Positions 16,701-26,348 of a DNA stretch of 64,000 bases are shown piece after piece. The DNA comes from Segatella maculosa DSM 19339 = JCM 15638 (lineage in GTDB: Bacteria > Bacteroidota > Bacteroidia > Bacteroidales > Bacteroidaceae). The position numbers were made by a program, and so were the translations under genes. The notes below the pieces were generated by a model, which had not been told where the DNA came from, made no database searches, and saw only the letters and a list, made by a program, of their open reading frames with translations. The DNA lies in assembly GCF_000382385.1 (NCBI RefSeq), contig NZ_KB908323.1:68440-132439 (forward strand), given 5' to 3'. Within the stretch, counting starts at the first letter, position 1; the number at the start of each line of letters is the position of its first letter.

Positions 16701-17388
16701 CCTCTGGAACAGCCTCATCGACCTCATAGCACCGCGTGTGTGCGCCATCTGCGGCAATCGGTTGGCTGGCCCCGAGCAGGCAATTTGCGGCGCATGCAAT
16801 CGTCATTTACCCCGTACCGACCATGTTCTTACACCGCTCGACAACCCACTTTGCCGCCTCTATTGGAAGCAGATGCCCGTTGGAAAGGCCGCCGCATGGT
16901 TCTATTATTCGGCCGGTTCGCCCGCCGGACGCGCCATCTATGCCCTGAAATACCATCATCAGGCCGACATCGGACGGCTGTTGGGCGAAATGATGGCCCG
17001 CGAATTCCGAACCGAAGGCTTTTTTGAAGGCATCGAACTGCTGGTTCCCGTGCCGCTGACAAGGGGAAGACAACGCCAAAGGGGCTACAATCAAAGCCTA
17101 CTGATTGCCGAAGGTGTGTCGCACATCACGGGCATTCCGATTGCCGACAAGGCCCTTCGGCGCATGCGTTTCGACGGTAGTCAGACGCAAAACGACATCG
17201 AAGCGCGTCGCCAAAACGTGAAAGATGCTTTCCAGCTTCGTCATCCCGAGCACGTCAAAGGCCGTCACTTGTTGCTCATCGACGACGTCGTTACCACCGG
17301 AGCCACCACACTTTCCTGCGCCAAAGAACTGGCCAAGGCCGGCGGAGTGACCATCAGTGTGCTCTCACTCGGCTTCGTTAGGCCCTAA
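16693..17388 (+). CDS. comF: ComF-family phosphoribosyltransferase-like protein
   Basis: 231 aa from ATG 16693 (MINLWNSLIDLIAPRVCAICG). An N-terminal zinc-ribbon-like part has CAIC and CGAC pairs (cysteines in PRVCAICGNRL and AICGACNRHL). A type I PRTase core follows with LVPVPLTRGRQRQRGYNQS, the PRPP loop LLLIDDVVTTGATT and the C-terminal LSLGFVRP. ComF helps take up transforming DNA in competent species; in Bacteroidales the role is unproven. It overlaps recX. The stop is followed by a repeat-rich gap convergent with the HTCS gene. Confidence 0.9.
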   Translation: MINLWNSLIDLIAPRVCAICGNRLAGPEQAICGACNRHLPRTDHVLTPLDNPLCRLYWKQMPVGKAAAWFYYSAGSPAGRAIYALKYHHQADIGRLLGEMMAREFRTEGFFEGIELLVPVPLTRGRQRQRGYNQSLLIAEGVSHITGIPIADKALRRMRFDGSQTQNDIEARRQNVKDAFQLRHPEHVKGRHLLLIDDVVTTGATTLSCAKELAKAGGVTISVLSLGFVRP

Positions 17389-17461
17389 ACATCCCACGTT
17401 TCATTCCCCCGAAAACGGCATTCCCCCACCCCACTCCCTCTCAAAAGAAAGGCAATTGAGC

Positions 17462-17558
17462 GTTGTAGGGACGCACGGTCTGTACGTCCGTTCGAAAAGC
17501 CGCGTGCATTGCTTCTTATTTCCCTTGAGCGGACGCACGAGCCGTGCGTCCCTACAAC
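17462..17558. repeat. MITE-like element with palindromic inverted ends (97 bp)
   Basis: Starts gttgtagggacgcacgg and ends ccgtgcgtccctacaac, about 29-bp terminal inverted repeats that are themselves palindromic, around a 39-bp centre. No transposase and no clear target-site duplication. It lies in the 595-bp convergent gap between comF and the HTCS gene. Confidence 0.85.
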
Positions 17559-17614
17559 CGCTTTCCAACCCTATTGATACGTAAAATGGCTGATGAAATA
17601 AACTGCTCGAATGC

Positions 17615-17642
17615 ATGTAGGGACGCACGGTCCGTGCGTCCG
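17615..17642. repeat. Solo terminal palindrome
   Basis: atgtagggacgcacggtcc followed by gtgcgtccg, preceded by the conserved flank gaatgc. The linker (ttgataatcaacc at 17661-17673) and the 22-bp array follow, the same composite as at site 1. Confidence 0.8.
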
Positions 17643-17698
17643 CCCAGATAGCTGCGCATATTGATAATCAACCACTTGCATTCCATGTTACAATCTCA

Positions 17699-17795
17699 GC
17701 CATTTTACCGTGCAATATGGGTGATATTACGCGACAATATGGCTCATTTTACCGCGCAATATGGCTGGAATTAAAATGCACGGTGGCTGAGATGG
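17699..17795. repeat. 22-bp dyad array, site 2 (four full units)
   Basis: Units at 17699-17720, 17721-17742, 17743-17764 and 17765-17786, each exactly 22 bp; the first three end in caatatgg. The following 17796-17983 shows no gene. Confidence 0.9.
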
Positions 17796-17983
17796 AAAAA
17801 CGAGGACGCACAATTCGTACGTCTGTTCAAACGGAAACGCTTCCAAAAGGCTGCGAGAAGTATCAAGGAAGCTACGATTTGAGCAGACGAACGAGCCATA
17901 AATCCCAACCTATGCCTTTATGTTCCCTTCCCGTTTGCCAATGGATAAAATAGCTTTCTGGACTTTTTTCCTACCTATTTCCT

Positions 17984-20900
17984 TTATGTTCCTTCCCCGT
18001 TCCGATAGGTTGAAGGTTGCTGTTGATAGCGATCTTTAAAGCATTTGCAGAAATAACGCGGACTCGAAAAGCCGTTACTGTAACTGATTTCGGCGATGCT
18101 CATGTGCGGTTTTTCGCGCAACATCTTCGCAGCCTTACGCAGTCTGATGCGCATAATGAACTCGTTGGGCGTCTGACCTGTCAGGGTTTTCCACTTCGTG
18201 AACAGGCTTGTGCGCGACAATCCCATCTCTCTTGCGAACACATCTACGCTGAAATCGGAGTTCATATAGTGCTTGTCTATGATCTTCATTGCCCTATCAA
18301 GCATCTCTTTATCAAGGGGATTAGAGGCCAACATGTTGGCTTCTGTGTGCGGATGTTCGCCGAATTTGTGTTGAAGAAGGCGGCGAGAATTGACGAGATT
18401 GTTGCAACGTGAGATGAGAAACTCATTGTTGAAGGGCTTCGTTATATAGTCATCTGCACCGATTTTCAGGCCTTCTAACGCTTGTTCTGCAGCTGTTCGG
18501 GCCGTCAAAAGCACCACGGGAATGTGGCAAATGGCAAAGTCTTGCTTGATAGCCTTGCACATTTCGATGCCCGACATGTTGGGCATGAGCACGTCACTGA
18601 TGATGATATCGGGCATTTCGTCCTTGATTTTCTCCAGTCCTTCCAGCCCGTCAACGGCCGTAAGTGTGCGGTAATAGGGGCTGAGAAGCGTCACAAGGAG
18701 TTGTCGGATGTCGTCGTTGTCTTCCACGATCAAGGCCGTTGCATCGAATGCTGCCGGAGTGGGAGTGTCATCAGTGCTATTTTGTGGTGCAGGAAGGGGC
18801 ATCTGCGACTGCTTTTTCGGCTCTTCTGCCGTGTTTTCTGCCGTTTCTGCCATCGGAGCTACAGCAATTTGGTCGGCAGAGAAATGGCTTTTTCCGAGCG
18901 GAAGTTCCACGGTGAAGGTCGTTCCTTGGCCGACAACAGAGGTCACGGTTACCTTTCCGTGATGCTGACGAATGATGTCCTGCGTCAGATTCAGGCCTAT
19001 TCCGGTTCCCATTTCGGCCAAGGATTCAATCTCATGCCCCTGATAGAAGCGGTCGAAAACATGTGAAAGGTCATCGGGGGCAATGCCGTTGCCCGTGTCG
19101 GTCACGCGGAGTCGAGCACAAGCCTCGTCACTTTCCGTTGTCACGGTGATGCTTCCGCCCTGCGGTGTGTGCTTCAATGCGTTGGAAACAAGGTTGTTAA
19201 CCACCTTTCTCATCTGTCGGTTGTCGAACCAAACCGTTACATCGGTCTCCGATTTGAAGGTCAGATTGATGTCCAAACAGGCGGCATACTCCTTGAACAG
19301 ACTGCAAACATCGAAGACAAACGGCGACCATTTACCCTCGTGCACACTGATTTTGGGGTGCGCTTTCTCGTGTTTCTTGAAGTCGAGCAGCTCAGATATC
19401 AACTCTCGAAGCTGATTACTGTTGCGGTAGATGCCTAAAAGTTGGTTGTAAATATCGTTGGTAAACTTGCGAGAATGCAGCAACGACTCGGCCAATCCGA
19501 TGATAACTGTGAGCGGAGTCCTGATTTCATGCGACACATTCGTAAAGAAACGGATTTTCGATTGGTTGCGTTTTTCGATGTTTCTGGCGTGTATTTTCTC
19601 ATATTTCAGCGATTCTGCCAGTCGAATACGCTTGCGATAACCGCGCACAAGCCACATGACAGCGATGGCAGTCAGGCAAAAATAGAGGACATAAGCCCAC
19701 CATGAGCGATACCATGGCGGCAGGATTCGGATGCCGAGTCGGGCTTCCGGCACCTTTGTTCCGACGGAACGGAGTTCCAAGGTGTAGCGTCCGGGAGGCA
19801 GATTGAAGAAGTCCAGCTTCTTTTGTCCTGCGTGTATGGGGAACCATTGTTCTGAAGAACCGACCAAACGGTATTCAAGTGGCAAGGCATTGGCCTTGAT
19901 ATAGTTCGACGTATAGTACTCCACACCGAGGACAGACCGGTCATATCCGAGTTCGATTTCGCTGGTATAGCGCAGCGCATGCGTCAAGATTCGACTGTCA
20001 TCTTCCGGAAGTATCTGTCTTCCATTGATGTAAAGACCGCAGAACCCCACTTTGTAAGGCCTGCTTTTCTTGTAAAGGTCTTGCTCTCGGAAGGCCACCA
20101 TACCACGCACACCGCCCAGATATACGGTGCCATCTCGGGCCACATAGAGCGCATTCTCATTGATGGTGGCCAGCGGAAAGCCGTTTTCTTTGTTGTAATT
20201 CCTGAAGATTTTGCTCTTGATATTAAAGACCGAAAAGCCTTGGTTCGTGATAAGTAACAGTTCGTTTGCATTCAAAGAAGAAGGCTCAATGGCGTAAACA
20301 CAGGCCCCAATGAGCCCATCTTTGCGTCCATAATTAATGAAACGGTCGTGCTGTTCGTCGTAAAGATCGATGCCATCGTTGGCTGTTGAGAGCCAAATAC
20401 GGCCCTCGCGGTCGGTCATAATGCTGTTGATATTGTTACAACTGATGCTTCCTTCGGACGGAAGATGCCTGTAGTGGCGGAACTTCTTCGTTGAGAATGC
20501 ATAGCAATACACGCCGCGTGCCTCCGTTGCAATCCACAGTCGGTCTTTCCGATCGATGCATAATCCCTGCACCATCCTTAGGTTTTCCTTGGCAAGAAGG
20601 GGCGTGAAGGTTTCCTTTTCGGGGTCCATCATGACGACACCTTCCTGCGTTGCAATGACAAGCTGGCCACGATAAGGCTTGATATCCCTCACGATGTCCG
20701 AGGGAAGCGACTGTCTGTCGCCCGCTTTGTGCCTGTAGTTGCGTAACTTTCCCGTGCTTAAAGCGATGCGATCAAGCCCACCCAAGTGGGTACCTACCCA
20801 CATTGTGCGTCGCGATTTGTCGAAATAAATAGACTTGAGATTGTTATGTGAGAGTTTTGCATCAGGGTATTTGTAAACCGAGAAGGCTTGACTTCGGGGG

Positions 20901-21997
20901 CTAAAGATGTTCAATCCGCCCCCTTCCGTACAGATCCAAAGGTTCCCTTTGTCGTCTTCTGTCATGCGACCTACTATCTGACTGCTCAATCCTGCAGCGT
21001 TTTCGCCTTTAAATCTGTACTGTGTAAAGATCTCATATTCGGGATTGAAATAGTTCACACCGCCGAAATAAGTGCCCAACCACAGCGTTCCTTGCCTGTC
21101 TTTGATGATGCTCCAGATGCTTGCATTGGTCAAACCGTCTTCCCGACCATCAGGAATAAAGGTGCGAGACTGCCCGGTTCGCGGGTCATAACGCACCAAT
21201 CCGAGATAGGTTCCAATCCACATTTTCCCCGAATTGTCCTCACAAAAGGTGCGAACGAAGTTCGAAACGAGCAGCTTTCCCTTCCGGATATTGTTGATAT
21301 GTCTCTGATTATCGATGGTCCAGAAGCCGTTGTTCCAACTCCCTATCCATAGTTTTCCCCCGCGATCTTCATAGATTTGGGTGATATAACCCTCGGTAAT
21401 GGGGTGCGTGAGCCTATTTCCGGCGTAGCAATAGACACCGTTTTCGCGCGTACCTATCCACATTCGGCCACGCGTGTCAATGGTCAGGCTCGTCACGTAC
21501 TGTCCTTTTGGCAGCCTCACGCAGGCTTTCGATCTCCCAGTTTCATCAAGAAGCCGATGGATTTCGTTCTTTTCACTGAAGTATAATCGCCCATAATAGC
21601 ATATTGCTCCAATGGTATTGCCATACTTAAGTGTCTTGAATTGGCGCGTTTGGAGGTCGAGTCGGGCAATTCCTTCAGCACAAAGTAGGAAGAGTTTTCG
21701 GTCACCATCGCCCGTAAGATAGGTCACATTATTGCAGAAAAGACTGTTGGCATCGCCGGTTTTATTGGCATATACGCGGATAGAATTACCGTCATAGCTG
21801 TTCAATCCCACACGGGTAGCAATCCAAATGACTCCATCTCGGTCGGCATAAAGGCTGTTTGCCGAGATTTGGGAAAGGCCTTCATCGGGCGTAAGATGGT
21901 TGAATTCGATGTTCTGCGCCTTGAGCAGACTCGTAAAAAGGGTGAAAATCAGTAAGAGGGAAAAGAATGCTGTCGTATGAAATCTCTTGCAGTCCAT
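17984..21997 (-). CDS. Hybrid two-component system sensor/regulator (HTCS)
   Basis: 1337 aa from the ATG at 21997 (MDCKRFHTTAFFSLLLIFTLF), which gives a signal peptide; the longer open frame to 22207 lacks one. Order: periplasmic beta-propeller repeats (many GxLWIGT-like units) to about residue 670, a Y_Y_Y domain, one TM helix near 762-785, HisKA with NVSHEIRTPLTVIIGLAESLL (His about 822), HATPase (DTGNGIAPDDLSHVFDRFYQG), a receiver domain (Asp about 1134 in IIISDVLMPN) and a C-terminal AraC-type HTH (FAREMGLSRTSLF...YFCKCFKDRY). HTCS proteins sense oligosaccharides in the periplasm and switch on polysaccharide loci. The nearest candidate target is the GH31-GH2-GH3 operon. Confidence 0.95.
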   Translation of the reverse strand: MDCKRFHTTAFFSLLLIFTLFTSLLKAQNIEFNHLTPDEGLSQISANSLYADRDGVIWIATRVGLNSYDGNSIRVYANKTGDANSLFCNNVTYLTGDGDRKLFLLCAEGIARLDLQTRQFKTLKYGNTIGAICYYGRLYFSEKNEIHRLLDETGRSKACVRLPKGQYVTSLTIDTRGRMWIGTRENGVYCYAGNRLTHPITEGYITQIYEDRGGKLWIGSWNNGFWTIDNQRHINNIRKGKLLVSNFVRTFCEDNSGKMWIGTYLGLVRYDPRTGQSRTFIPDGREDGLTNASIWSIIKDRQGTLWLGTYFGGVNYFNPEYEIFTQYRFKGENAAGLSSQIVGRMTEDDKGNLWICTEGGGLNIFSPRSQAFSVYKYPDAKLSHNNLKSIYFDKSRRTMWVGTHLGGLDRIALSTGKLRNYRHKAGDRQSLPSDIVRDIKPYRGQLVIATQEGVVMMDPEKETFTPLLAKENLRMVQGLCIDRKDRLWIATEARGVYCYAFSTKKFRHYRHLPSEGSISCNNINSIMTDREGRIWLSTANDGIDLYDEQHDRFINYGRKDGLIGACVYAIEPSSLNANELLLITNQGFSVFNIKSKIFRNYNKENGFPLATINENALYVARDGTVYLGGVRGMVAFREQDLYKKSRPYKVGFCGLYINGRQILPEDDSRILTHALRYTSEIELGYDRSVLGVEYYTSNYIKANALPLEYRLVGSSEQWFPIHAGQKKLDFFNLPPGRYTLELRSVGTKVPEARLGIRILPPWYRSWWAYVLYFCLTAIAVMWLVRGYRKRIRLAESLKYEKIHARNIEKRNQSKIRFFTNVSHEIRTPLTVIIGLAESLLHSRKFTNDIYNQLLGIYRNSNQLRELISELLDFKKHEKAHPKISVHEGKWSPFVFDVCSLFKEYAACLDINLTFKSETDVTVWFDNRQMRKVVNNLVSNALKHTPQGGSITVTTESDEACARLRVTDTGNGIAPDDLSHVFDRFYQGHEIESLAEMGTGIGLNLTQDIIRQHHGKVTVTSVVGQGTTFTVELPLGKSHFSADQIAVAPMAETAENTAEEPKKQSQMPLPAPQNSTDDTPTPAAFDATALIVEDNDDIRQLLVTLLSPYYRTLTAVDGLEGLEKIKDEMPDIIISDVLMPNMSGIEMCKAIKQDFAICHIPVVLLTARTAAEQALEGLKIGADDYITKPFNNEFLISRCNNLVNSRRLLQHKFGEHPHTEANMLASNPLDKEMLDRAMKIIDKHYMNSDFSVDVFAREMGLSRTSLFTKWKTLTGQTPNEFIMRIRLRKAAKMLREKPHMSIAEISYSNGFSSPRYFCKCFKDRYQQQPSTYRNGEGT

Positions 21998-22334
21998 GGC
22001 TATTCCATATTGATTGAGGCACGAAGGCTGTGCCTCCCGCGCGTTAGTTTTAGGTCCATGTGGCGTATTTCCGGCCGGTTTTTGCACTATCAGTGGCATT
22101 TTGAAAGACGAAACCGGCCGTTTTCCGACACGATGGTTTTGCAATATTCGGAAAAAAAAACGAAATATGCAAGAAAAAGGCTGAGGAATTGAGGGGCAAA
22201 ATGCCAAGTTTGGCCAGACAATCCCTATTTGTTAAATAAAACATATAGAACATAAAACTCTCTTTTTTGGCTTTTAAGTGATTATTTTATCCTATATTTG
22301 TGGAAATAATCTTTTACGAATCAAGACTCATTCT
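21998..22334. other. Divergent region between the HTCS and kinase genes
   Basis: No gene seen. It holds the TATATTTG box (22293-22300) for the kinase and presumably the HTCS promoter, which I cannot place with confidence. An inverted pair of gccggtttttgc / gaaacc ggcc sequences lies near 22072-22120. Confidence 0.5.
22293..22300 (+). promoter_or_regulatory. -7 box of the NahK-like gene
   Basis: TATATTTG, 34 bp before the chosen ATG; the longer open frame beginning at 22278 overlaps this box, which supports the 22335 start. Confidence 0.5.
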
Positions 22335-23432
22335 ATGCAACAAATGACTGTAAACAAGCAGGAACAAATCCTGTCGAACTTCAAAATTGAACAGAAACCC
22401 ACAGCAATTGTCCCGCTGGGAGACGGACTTATCAACGACACTTACAAGGTCGTCATGGGCGAAGGCGCCCCACATGACTACGTGCTTCAGCGCATTAATC
22501 ATCACGTTTTCACTGATGTGGCATTGCTGCAACACAACATCGAGGTCGTAACCGGGCATATCCGGAAGAAGCTTTTGGCTGCAGGCGTGTCGGATATCGA
22601 CCGTCGTGTGCTCCGTTTTATCCCCACTCATTCGGGCAAAACGTATCATAAAACGGCCGAAGGAGACTTCTGGCGCCTCTCTGTCTTCATTCCCCGGACA
22701 CAGAGTTTCGCCCAAGTCACGCCCAAGAATGCCTATGATGCCGGGCTGGCCTTCGGCAATTTCGAATCGATGCTCACTGATGTTGACGAGACTTTGGGCG
22801 AGACCATACCCGACTTCCATAATATGGAGCTGCGAATACGCCAACTTCGTGAAGCCGTTTTGGCCGATGTGGCCGGCCGACTGACCGAAGTCCGACCGCT
22901 GGTTGACCTTCTGGAGTCCCATGCCGAGACCATGTGCCGTGCCGAAGTGCTCTATCGTGAGGGCCGATTGCCCAAACGTATCTGCCATTGCGACACGAAA
23001 GTGAACAACATGCTCTTTGATGAAGCGGGCGGAGTGCTGTGTGTCATCGACCTTGACACGGTCATGCCGAGTTTCATTTTCTCTGACTATGGCGACTTTC
23101 TTCGCACAGCTGCCAACGCAACCCGAGAGGATGACCCCGACATTGACCATGTTTCTCTGCGCTGGGATGTGGTGGAAAGCTTCACAAAAGGCTACATTGA
23201 GGGAACGCATCACTTCCTTCTTCCCATCGAACGCGAGCTGCTTCCCTTCGCTATGCAGCTGTTTCCGTATATGCAATGCGTTCGTTTCCTGACGGATTAC
23301 ATCAACGGTGACACCTATTACAAGACCACTTATCCTGCCCATAACCTTGACCGAGCACGCAACCAGTACCGTCTTTTCGAACTGACGCTCGCAGGACAAG
23401 ACCGTCTTCAGCACTTTATCGACACCTTATAA
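22335..23432 (+). CDS. Phosphotransferase of the APH/choline kinase fold, NahK-like sugar 1-kinase
   Basis: 365 aa starting MQQMTVNKQEQILSNF. The nucleotide-loop region is PLGDGLINDTYKVV, followed by DYVLQRINHHVF, which is typical of N-acetylhexosamine 1-kinases. The catalytic loop is ICHCDTKVNNMLFD (HxDxxxxN) and the metal site is VIDLDTVMPSFIFSDYGD. The likely reaction is phosphorylation of N-acetylglucosamine/galactosamine at C1. No beta-hexosaminide phosphorylase or pyrophosphorylase is next to it, so another sugar or small molecule is possible. It is divergent from the HTCS gene and convergent with GH3. Confidence 0.75.
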   Translation: MQQMTVNKQEQILSNFKIEQKPTAIVPLGDGLINDTYKVVMGEGAPHDYVLQRINHHVFTDVALLQHNIEVVTGHIRKKLLAAGVSDIDRRVLRFIPTHSGKTYHKTAEGDFWRLSVFIPRTQSFAQVTPKNAYDAGLAFGNFESMLTDVDETLGETIPDFHNMELRIRQLREAVLADVAGRLTEVRPLVDLLESHAETMCRAEVLYREGRLPKRICHCDTKVNNMLFDEAGGVLCVIDLDTVMPSFIFSDYGDFLRTAANATREDDPDIDHVSLRWDVVESFTKGYIEGTHHFLLPIERELLPFAMQLFPYMQCVRFLTDYINGDTYYKTTYPAHNLDRARNQYRLFELTLAGQDRLQHFIDTL

Positions 23433-23596
23433 ACAGGCGTTCGTCATCGATTGCCAATGCTTCAAGCCGGCTTTTCAACTCAGTCTGCCGGCTTGAAGCA
23501 GGAGTGCGATGGCATCACGACTGCTATATTGCAGGATAAAATAGGGACGCAGGACTCGTGCCATCAACCATTTTACGCATCAATCCACCCATGATA

Positions 23597-23698
23597 GGTA
23601 TGTAGGGACGCATGGTCCGTGCGTCCATTCAAGTGGAATAGCAAACGAATATGCAAGCTTGTTGGAGCGGACGCACGAGCCGTGCGTCCCTACATACC
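23597..23698. repeat. MITE-like element (102 bp)
   Basis: ggtatgtagggacgcatgg at the left and cgtgcgtccctacatacc at the right form inverted ends. A partial palindrome lies at 23544-23566. The sequence just before the left end (catgataggtatgtaggg) recurs before the element at 54574. Confidence 0.85.
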
Positions 23699-23806
23699 GT
23701 GTAACAATCAACTCGTCCACCCGTTTATTTGTCTACTGTCAACTGAAACGTGAGCGGACATACGAGCCATACATTTCTATATGCGTTTAATCGTTTTCCA
23801 ATCTCA

Positions 23807-23880
23807 CTCATTTTACCGCGCAAAATGGGTGAGATTGCAAGGTGAAATGGGTGAGATTAGCGTGCAAAATGGCTGAGATT
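23807..23880. repeat. 22-bp dyad array, site 3 (three full units)
   Basis: Units at 23807-23828, 23829-23850 and 23851-23872, then ctgagatt and the linker caaggtataagccattgatt leading to the next element at 23921. This is in the 688-bp convergent gap of the kinase and GH3 genes, which contains no gene. Confidence 0.9.
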
Positions 23881-23920
23881 GAAACGCAAGGTATAAGCCA
23901 TTGATTATCAATTTGAATGC

Positions 23921-24037
23921 ATGTAGGGACGCACGGCCCGTGCATCCGCTCCAACGCCTGTGCATATCCGCTCAAAAAGCCATACATTTACGTTTCATTC
24001 ACCTTGAACCGGACACACGGACCATGCGTCCCTACAT
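23921..24037. repeat. MITE-like element (117 bp)
   Basis: Left end atgtagggacgcacggccc, right end accatgcgtccctacat. The centre contains ctccaacgcctgtgcatat, the same centre type as in the element at 49301. Confidence 0.85.
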
Positions 24038-24120
24038 TGGTGGATTGGCCATGTTGCAAAAAAGGGGCACCGTGCTTCGATTGAAACATGGTGCCCCTTG
24101 GGGTGTGATATCCTGTTTTT

Positions 24121-26328
24121 TCAATCTTTGATATAGGCGATACGGTTCTGTTCGTCAGCAGATGAGCTGGCAAGATAGATGTTATACTTGCCTTTTCCGC
24201 GCTGCCATTGATGCGATTGTTCAGAGAAATAAGCGAACATATCGTCATTTAAGTCGAACGTAATCGTCTTCTGCTCGCCCGGATCCAGCTCTATTTTGGC
24301 GAAATCCTTCAGCTCTTTGCGCGGACGATTGCTGTTTTTATCAGCCCTACCCACGTAGAGTTGCACGATTTCCTTGCCTTTTCGGCTTCCGATGTTGGTG
24401 ACGTCGATGGAAACGCGGTTGCCATTGCGTCGGAGGTTGCCGTATTTGAACGTGGTATAGCTAAGCCCGAAGCCGAAGGGGAACTGCGGTTGCACGTTGT
24501 TTTGCTCGAAACCGCGGTAGCCAACGAATATATCTTCATCGTAATAAACCTGAGAATTGGGCACTTCGCCTGCGCTGTTGGGTTCGGTTTTCACACCGGT
24601 GATGCCGGGATATGCCCTTTTTCCGAAGCGAAAGTAGGGATAGTCTTCCAAGCGTTTGGCAAAGGTGACGGGCAGTTTTCCGCTGGGATTGACCTTTCCT
24701 GTGAGGATATTGGCCAGAGAAGTGCCCGATTCGCTGCCCAAATACCAGCAATGCAGCAAGGCATCTACCTGCGGAAGCCATGGTGTGGCATAAGCATTGC
24801 CTCCGAAGGTAACGATAACAATCGGACAGTTTGATGGTTTCTGTTTGATGATATTCGCAATCAAATCGTTTTGTCCGAATGGAAGGTCATAGCTTTGACG
24901 GTCGCTATTCTCGCAATCCTGCTGATAGTTTTTGTTCAATCCGCCAACGAAGATGATAAGATCGGCGTTCTTGGCTTTCTGTAGAGCCTCTTCACGCAGC
25001 TGTTCCTGCTTGTTTGCGTCTATTTTTTCCTGCCGTTCATATATGGCTCGGCCGCTTTCATAGCCTTGGGCATAGTCGGTTGTGTGCAATTTGCGCAATG
25101 CTTCGAGCGGAGACGTGTCGCGTAGGGTCTTGAGTTCTGAAGAACCGCCGCCCTGCGTCAGTGAACGGACGGCGTTCTCACCAATAACGAGTACCCGTTT
25201 GTACTTCGTAAGGTCGAGAGGAAGTAGGGATTTGCGGTTTTTCAGCATCACAATGCCTTCTTCTCCAATGCTTCGGCACGCATCATAGTGGGCTTCGCTG
25301 CATTGACTGCCGATAGCTTTCTGCCGATTCATGCTTGTTCGGAAGATAAGTCGCAGGACACGGCTCACTTTCTCATTGAGAACAGCCATGGGTATCTGTC
25401 CTTCCTTGACGAGTTTCTCGAACTTGTCGGCCAAATAATAGTCGTTGTAACCGAATTCGGCCTCTTTTATTTTGCCATCCGTGAAGGTTCCCATCTCAAT
25501 GTCAAGGCCTCCCGTCGCTGCCTGCCGCGTATCTGTGGCGCCACCCCAGTCACTGATGACGGCACCATCCCATTTCCAATCGTGCTTCAACACGCGGTTC
25601 AGCAGCTCATTGTTCTGACAACAGTGCACACCTTTATAATAATTATAGCTTGCCATGATGGCCCAAACGTGCGCTTTCTCCACAGCTCGCTTGTAAGGTG
25701 CCAGATATAGCTCGTGAAGTGCCCGCTCTGAGACGTTCACATTCACGCCGAAGCGATCTGTTTCTTGGTCATTGAGCACGAAATGTTTCAGACAACAGGC
25801 CACACCATTACGCTGTGCGGCTTGGATATAAGGCACAACCATCTCGCCAGCCAGCAGCGGGTCTTCGCCCATATACTCGAAAGCGCGACCGTTCAACGGC
25901 GTTCGAGCGATGTTGACACCGGGCCCCAGCAACACATCCTTACCGCGAAAGGCAAACTCTTCACTCAAAACATGACCGTAACGTGCCGAGAGTTCGCGGT
26001 TCCATGTAGCGGCCAAACAAGTGAGCGAGGGGAAAGCTACGATGGAATCGTTGGTCCATTGGGCCGTACCCCATGAGTTCCACGCCAGTTCTTCACGCAC
26101 ACCGTGTGGTCCATCGTCCATGTTTAGCTGGCGAATGCCCAACCGTGGCACGCCTGCCGAGGTGAATTTACTCTGTGCATGTAGCACTTTGAACTTCTCA
26201 TGTAGCGTCATTCGGCGGAGTGCATCCTGAACACGGTCTTCCAATGGAGCCGTCGGATCGAGATAAGTCTGGGCGTTTGCCATGATCGTGCACATGAAAA
26301 GTGCTGCAAAGATTAACCGTTTTTTCAT
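24121..26328 (-). CDS. Periplasmic beta-glucosidase, GH3
   Basis: 735 aa with signal peptide (MKKRLIFAALFMCTIMANA). The GH3 N-terminal barrel contains RMTLHEKF, LNMDDGPHGV, GRAFEYMGEDPLLAG and the nucleophile Asp260 in VISDWGG. The alpha/beta domain contains GGGSSELKTL and FVGGLNKNYQ. A C-terminal Fn3-like domain follows (FPFGFGLSYTTFKY). It should release glucose from short beta-glucosides, here probably the debranched glucan backbone of xyloglucan oligosaccharides. It is the last gene of the GH31-GH2-GH3 operon, 20 bp after GH2. Confidence 0.95.
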   Translation of the reverse strand: MKKRLIFAALFMCTIMANAQTYLDPTAPLEDRVQDALRRMTLHEKFKVLHAQSKFTSAGVPRLGIRQLNMDDGPHGVREELAWNSWGTAQWTNDSIVAFPSLTCLAATWNRELSARYGHVLSEEFAFRGKDVLLGPGVNIARTPLNGRAFEYMGEDPLLAGEMVVPYIQAAQRNGVACCLKHFVLNDQETDRFGVNVNVSERALHELYLAPYKRAVEKAHVWAIMASYNYYKGVHCCQNNELLNRVLKHDWKWDGAVISDWGGATDTRQAATGGLDIEMGTFTDGKIKEAEFGYNDYYLADKFEKLVKEGQIPMAVLNEKVSRVLRLIFRTSMNRQKAIGSQCSEAHYDACRSIGEEGIVMLKNRKSLLPLDLTKYKRVLVIGENAVRSLTQGGGSSELKTLRDTSPLEALRKLHTTDYAQGYESGRAIYERQEKIDANKQEQLREEALQKAKNADLIIFVGGLNKNYQQDCENSDRQSYDLPFGQNDLIANIIKQKPSNCPIVIVTFGGNAYATPWLPQVDALLHCWYLGSESGTSLANILTGKVNPSGKLPVTFAKRLEDYPYFRFGKRAYPGITGVKTEPNSAGEVPNSQVYYDEDIFVGYRGFEQNNVQPQFPFGFGLSYTTFKYGNLRRNGNRVSIDVTNIGSRKGKEIVQLYVGRADKNSNRPRKELKDFAKIELDPGEQKTITFDLNDDMFAYFSEQSHQWQRGKGKYNIYLASSSADEQNRIAYIKD

Positions 26329-26348
26329 TTTTTCTTTTTGTTTTTAGT

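Noticed and set aside
16026..16799. A 257-codon frame opposite recX and comF
   Set aside because: It is antisense to two conserved, overlapping genes and shows no domain.
22314..23414. A 366-codon open frame opposite the NahK-like gene
   Set aside because: The plus-strand product has a full kinase motif set; the antisense product has no recognisable features.
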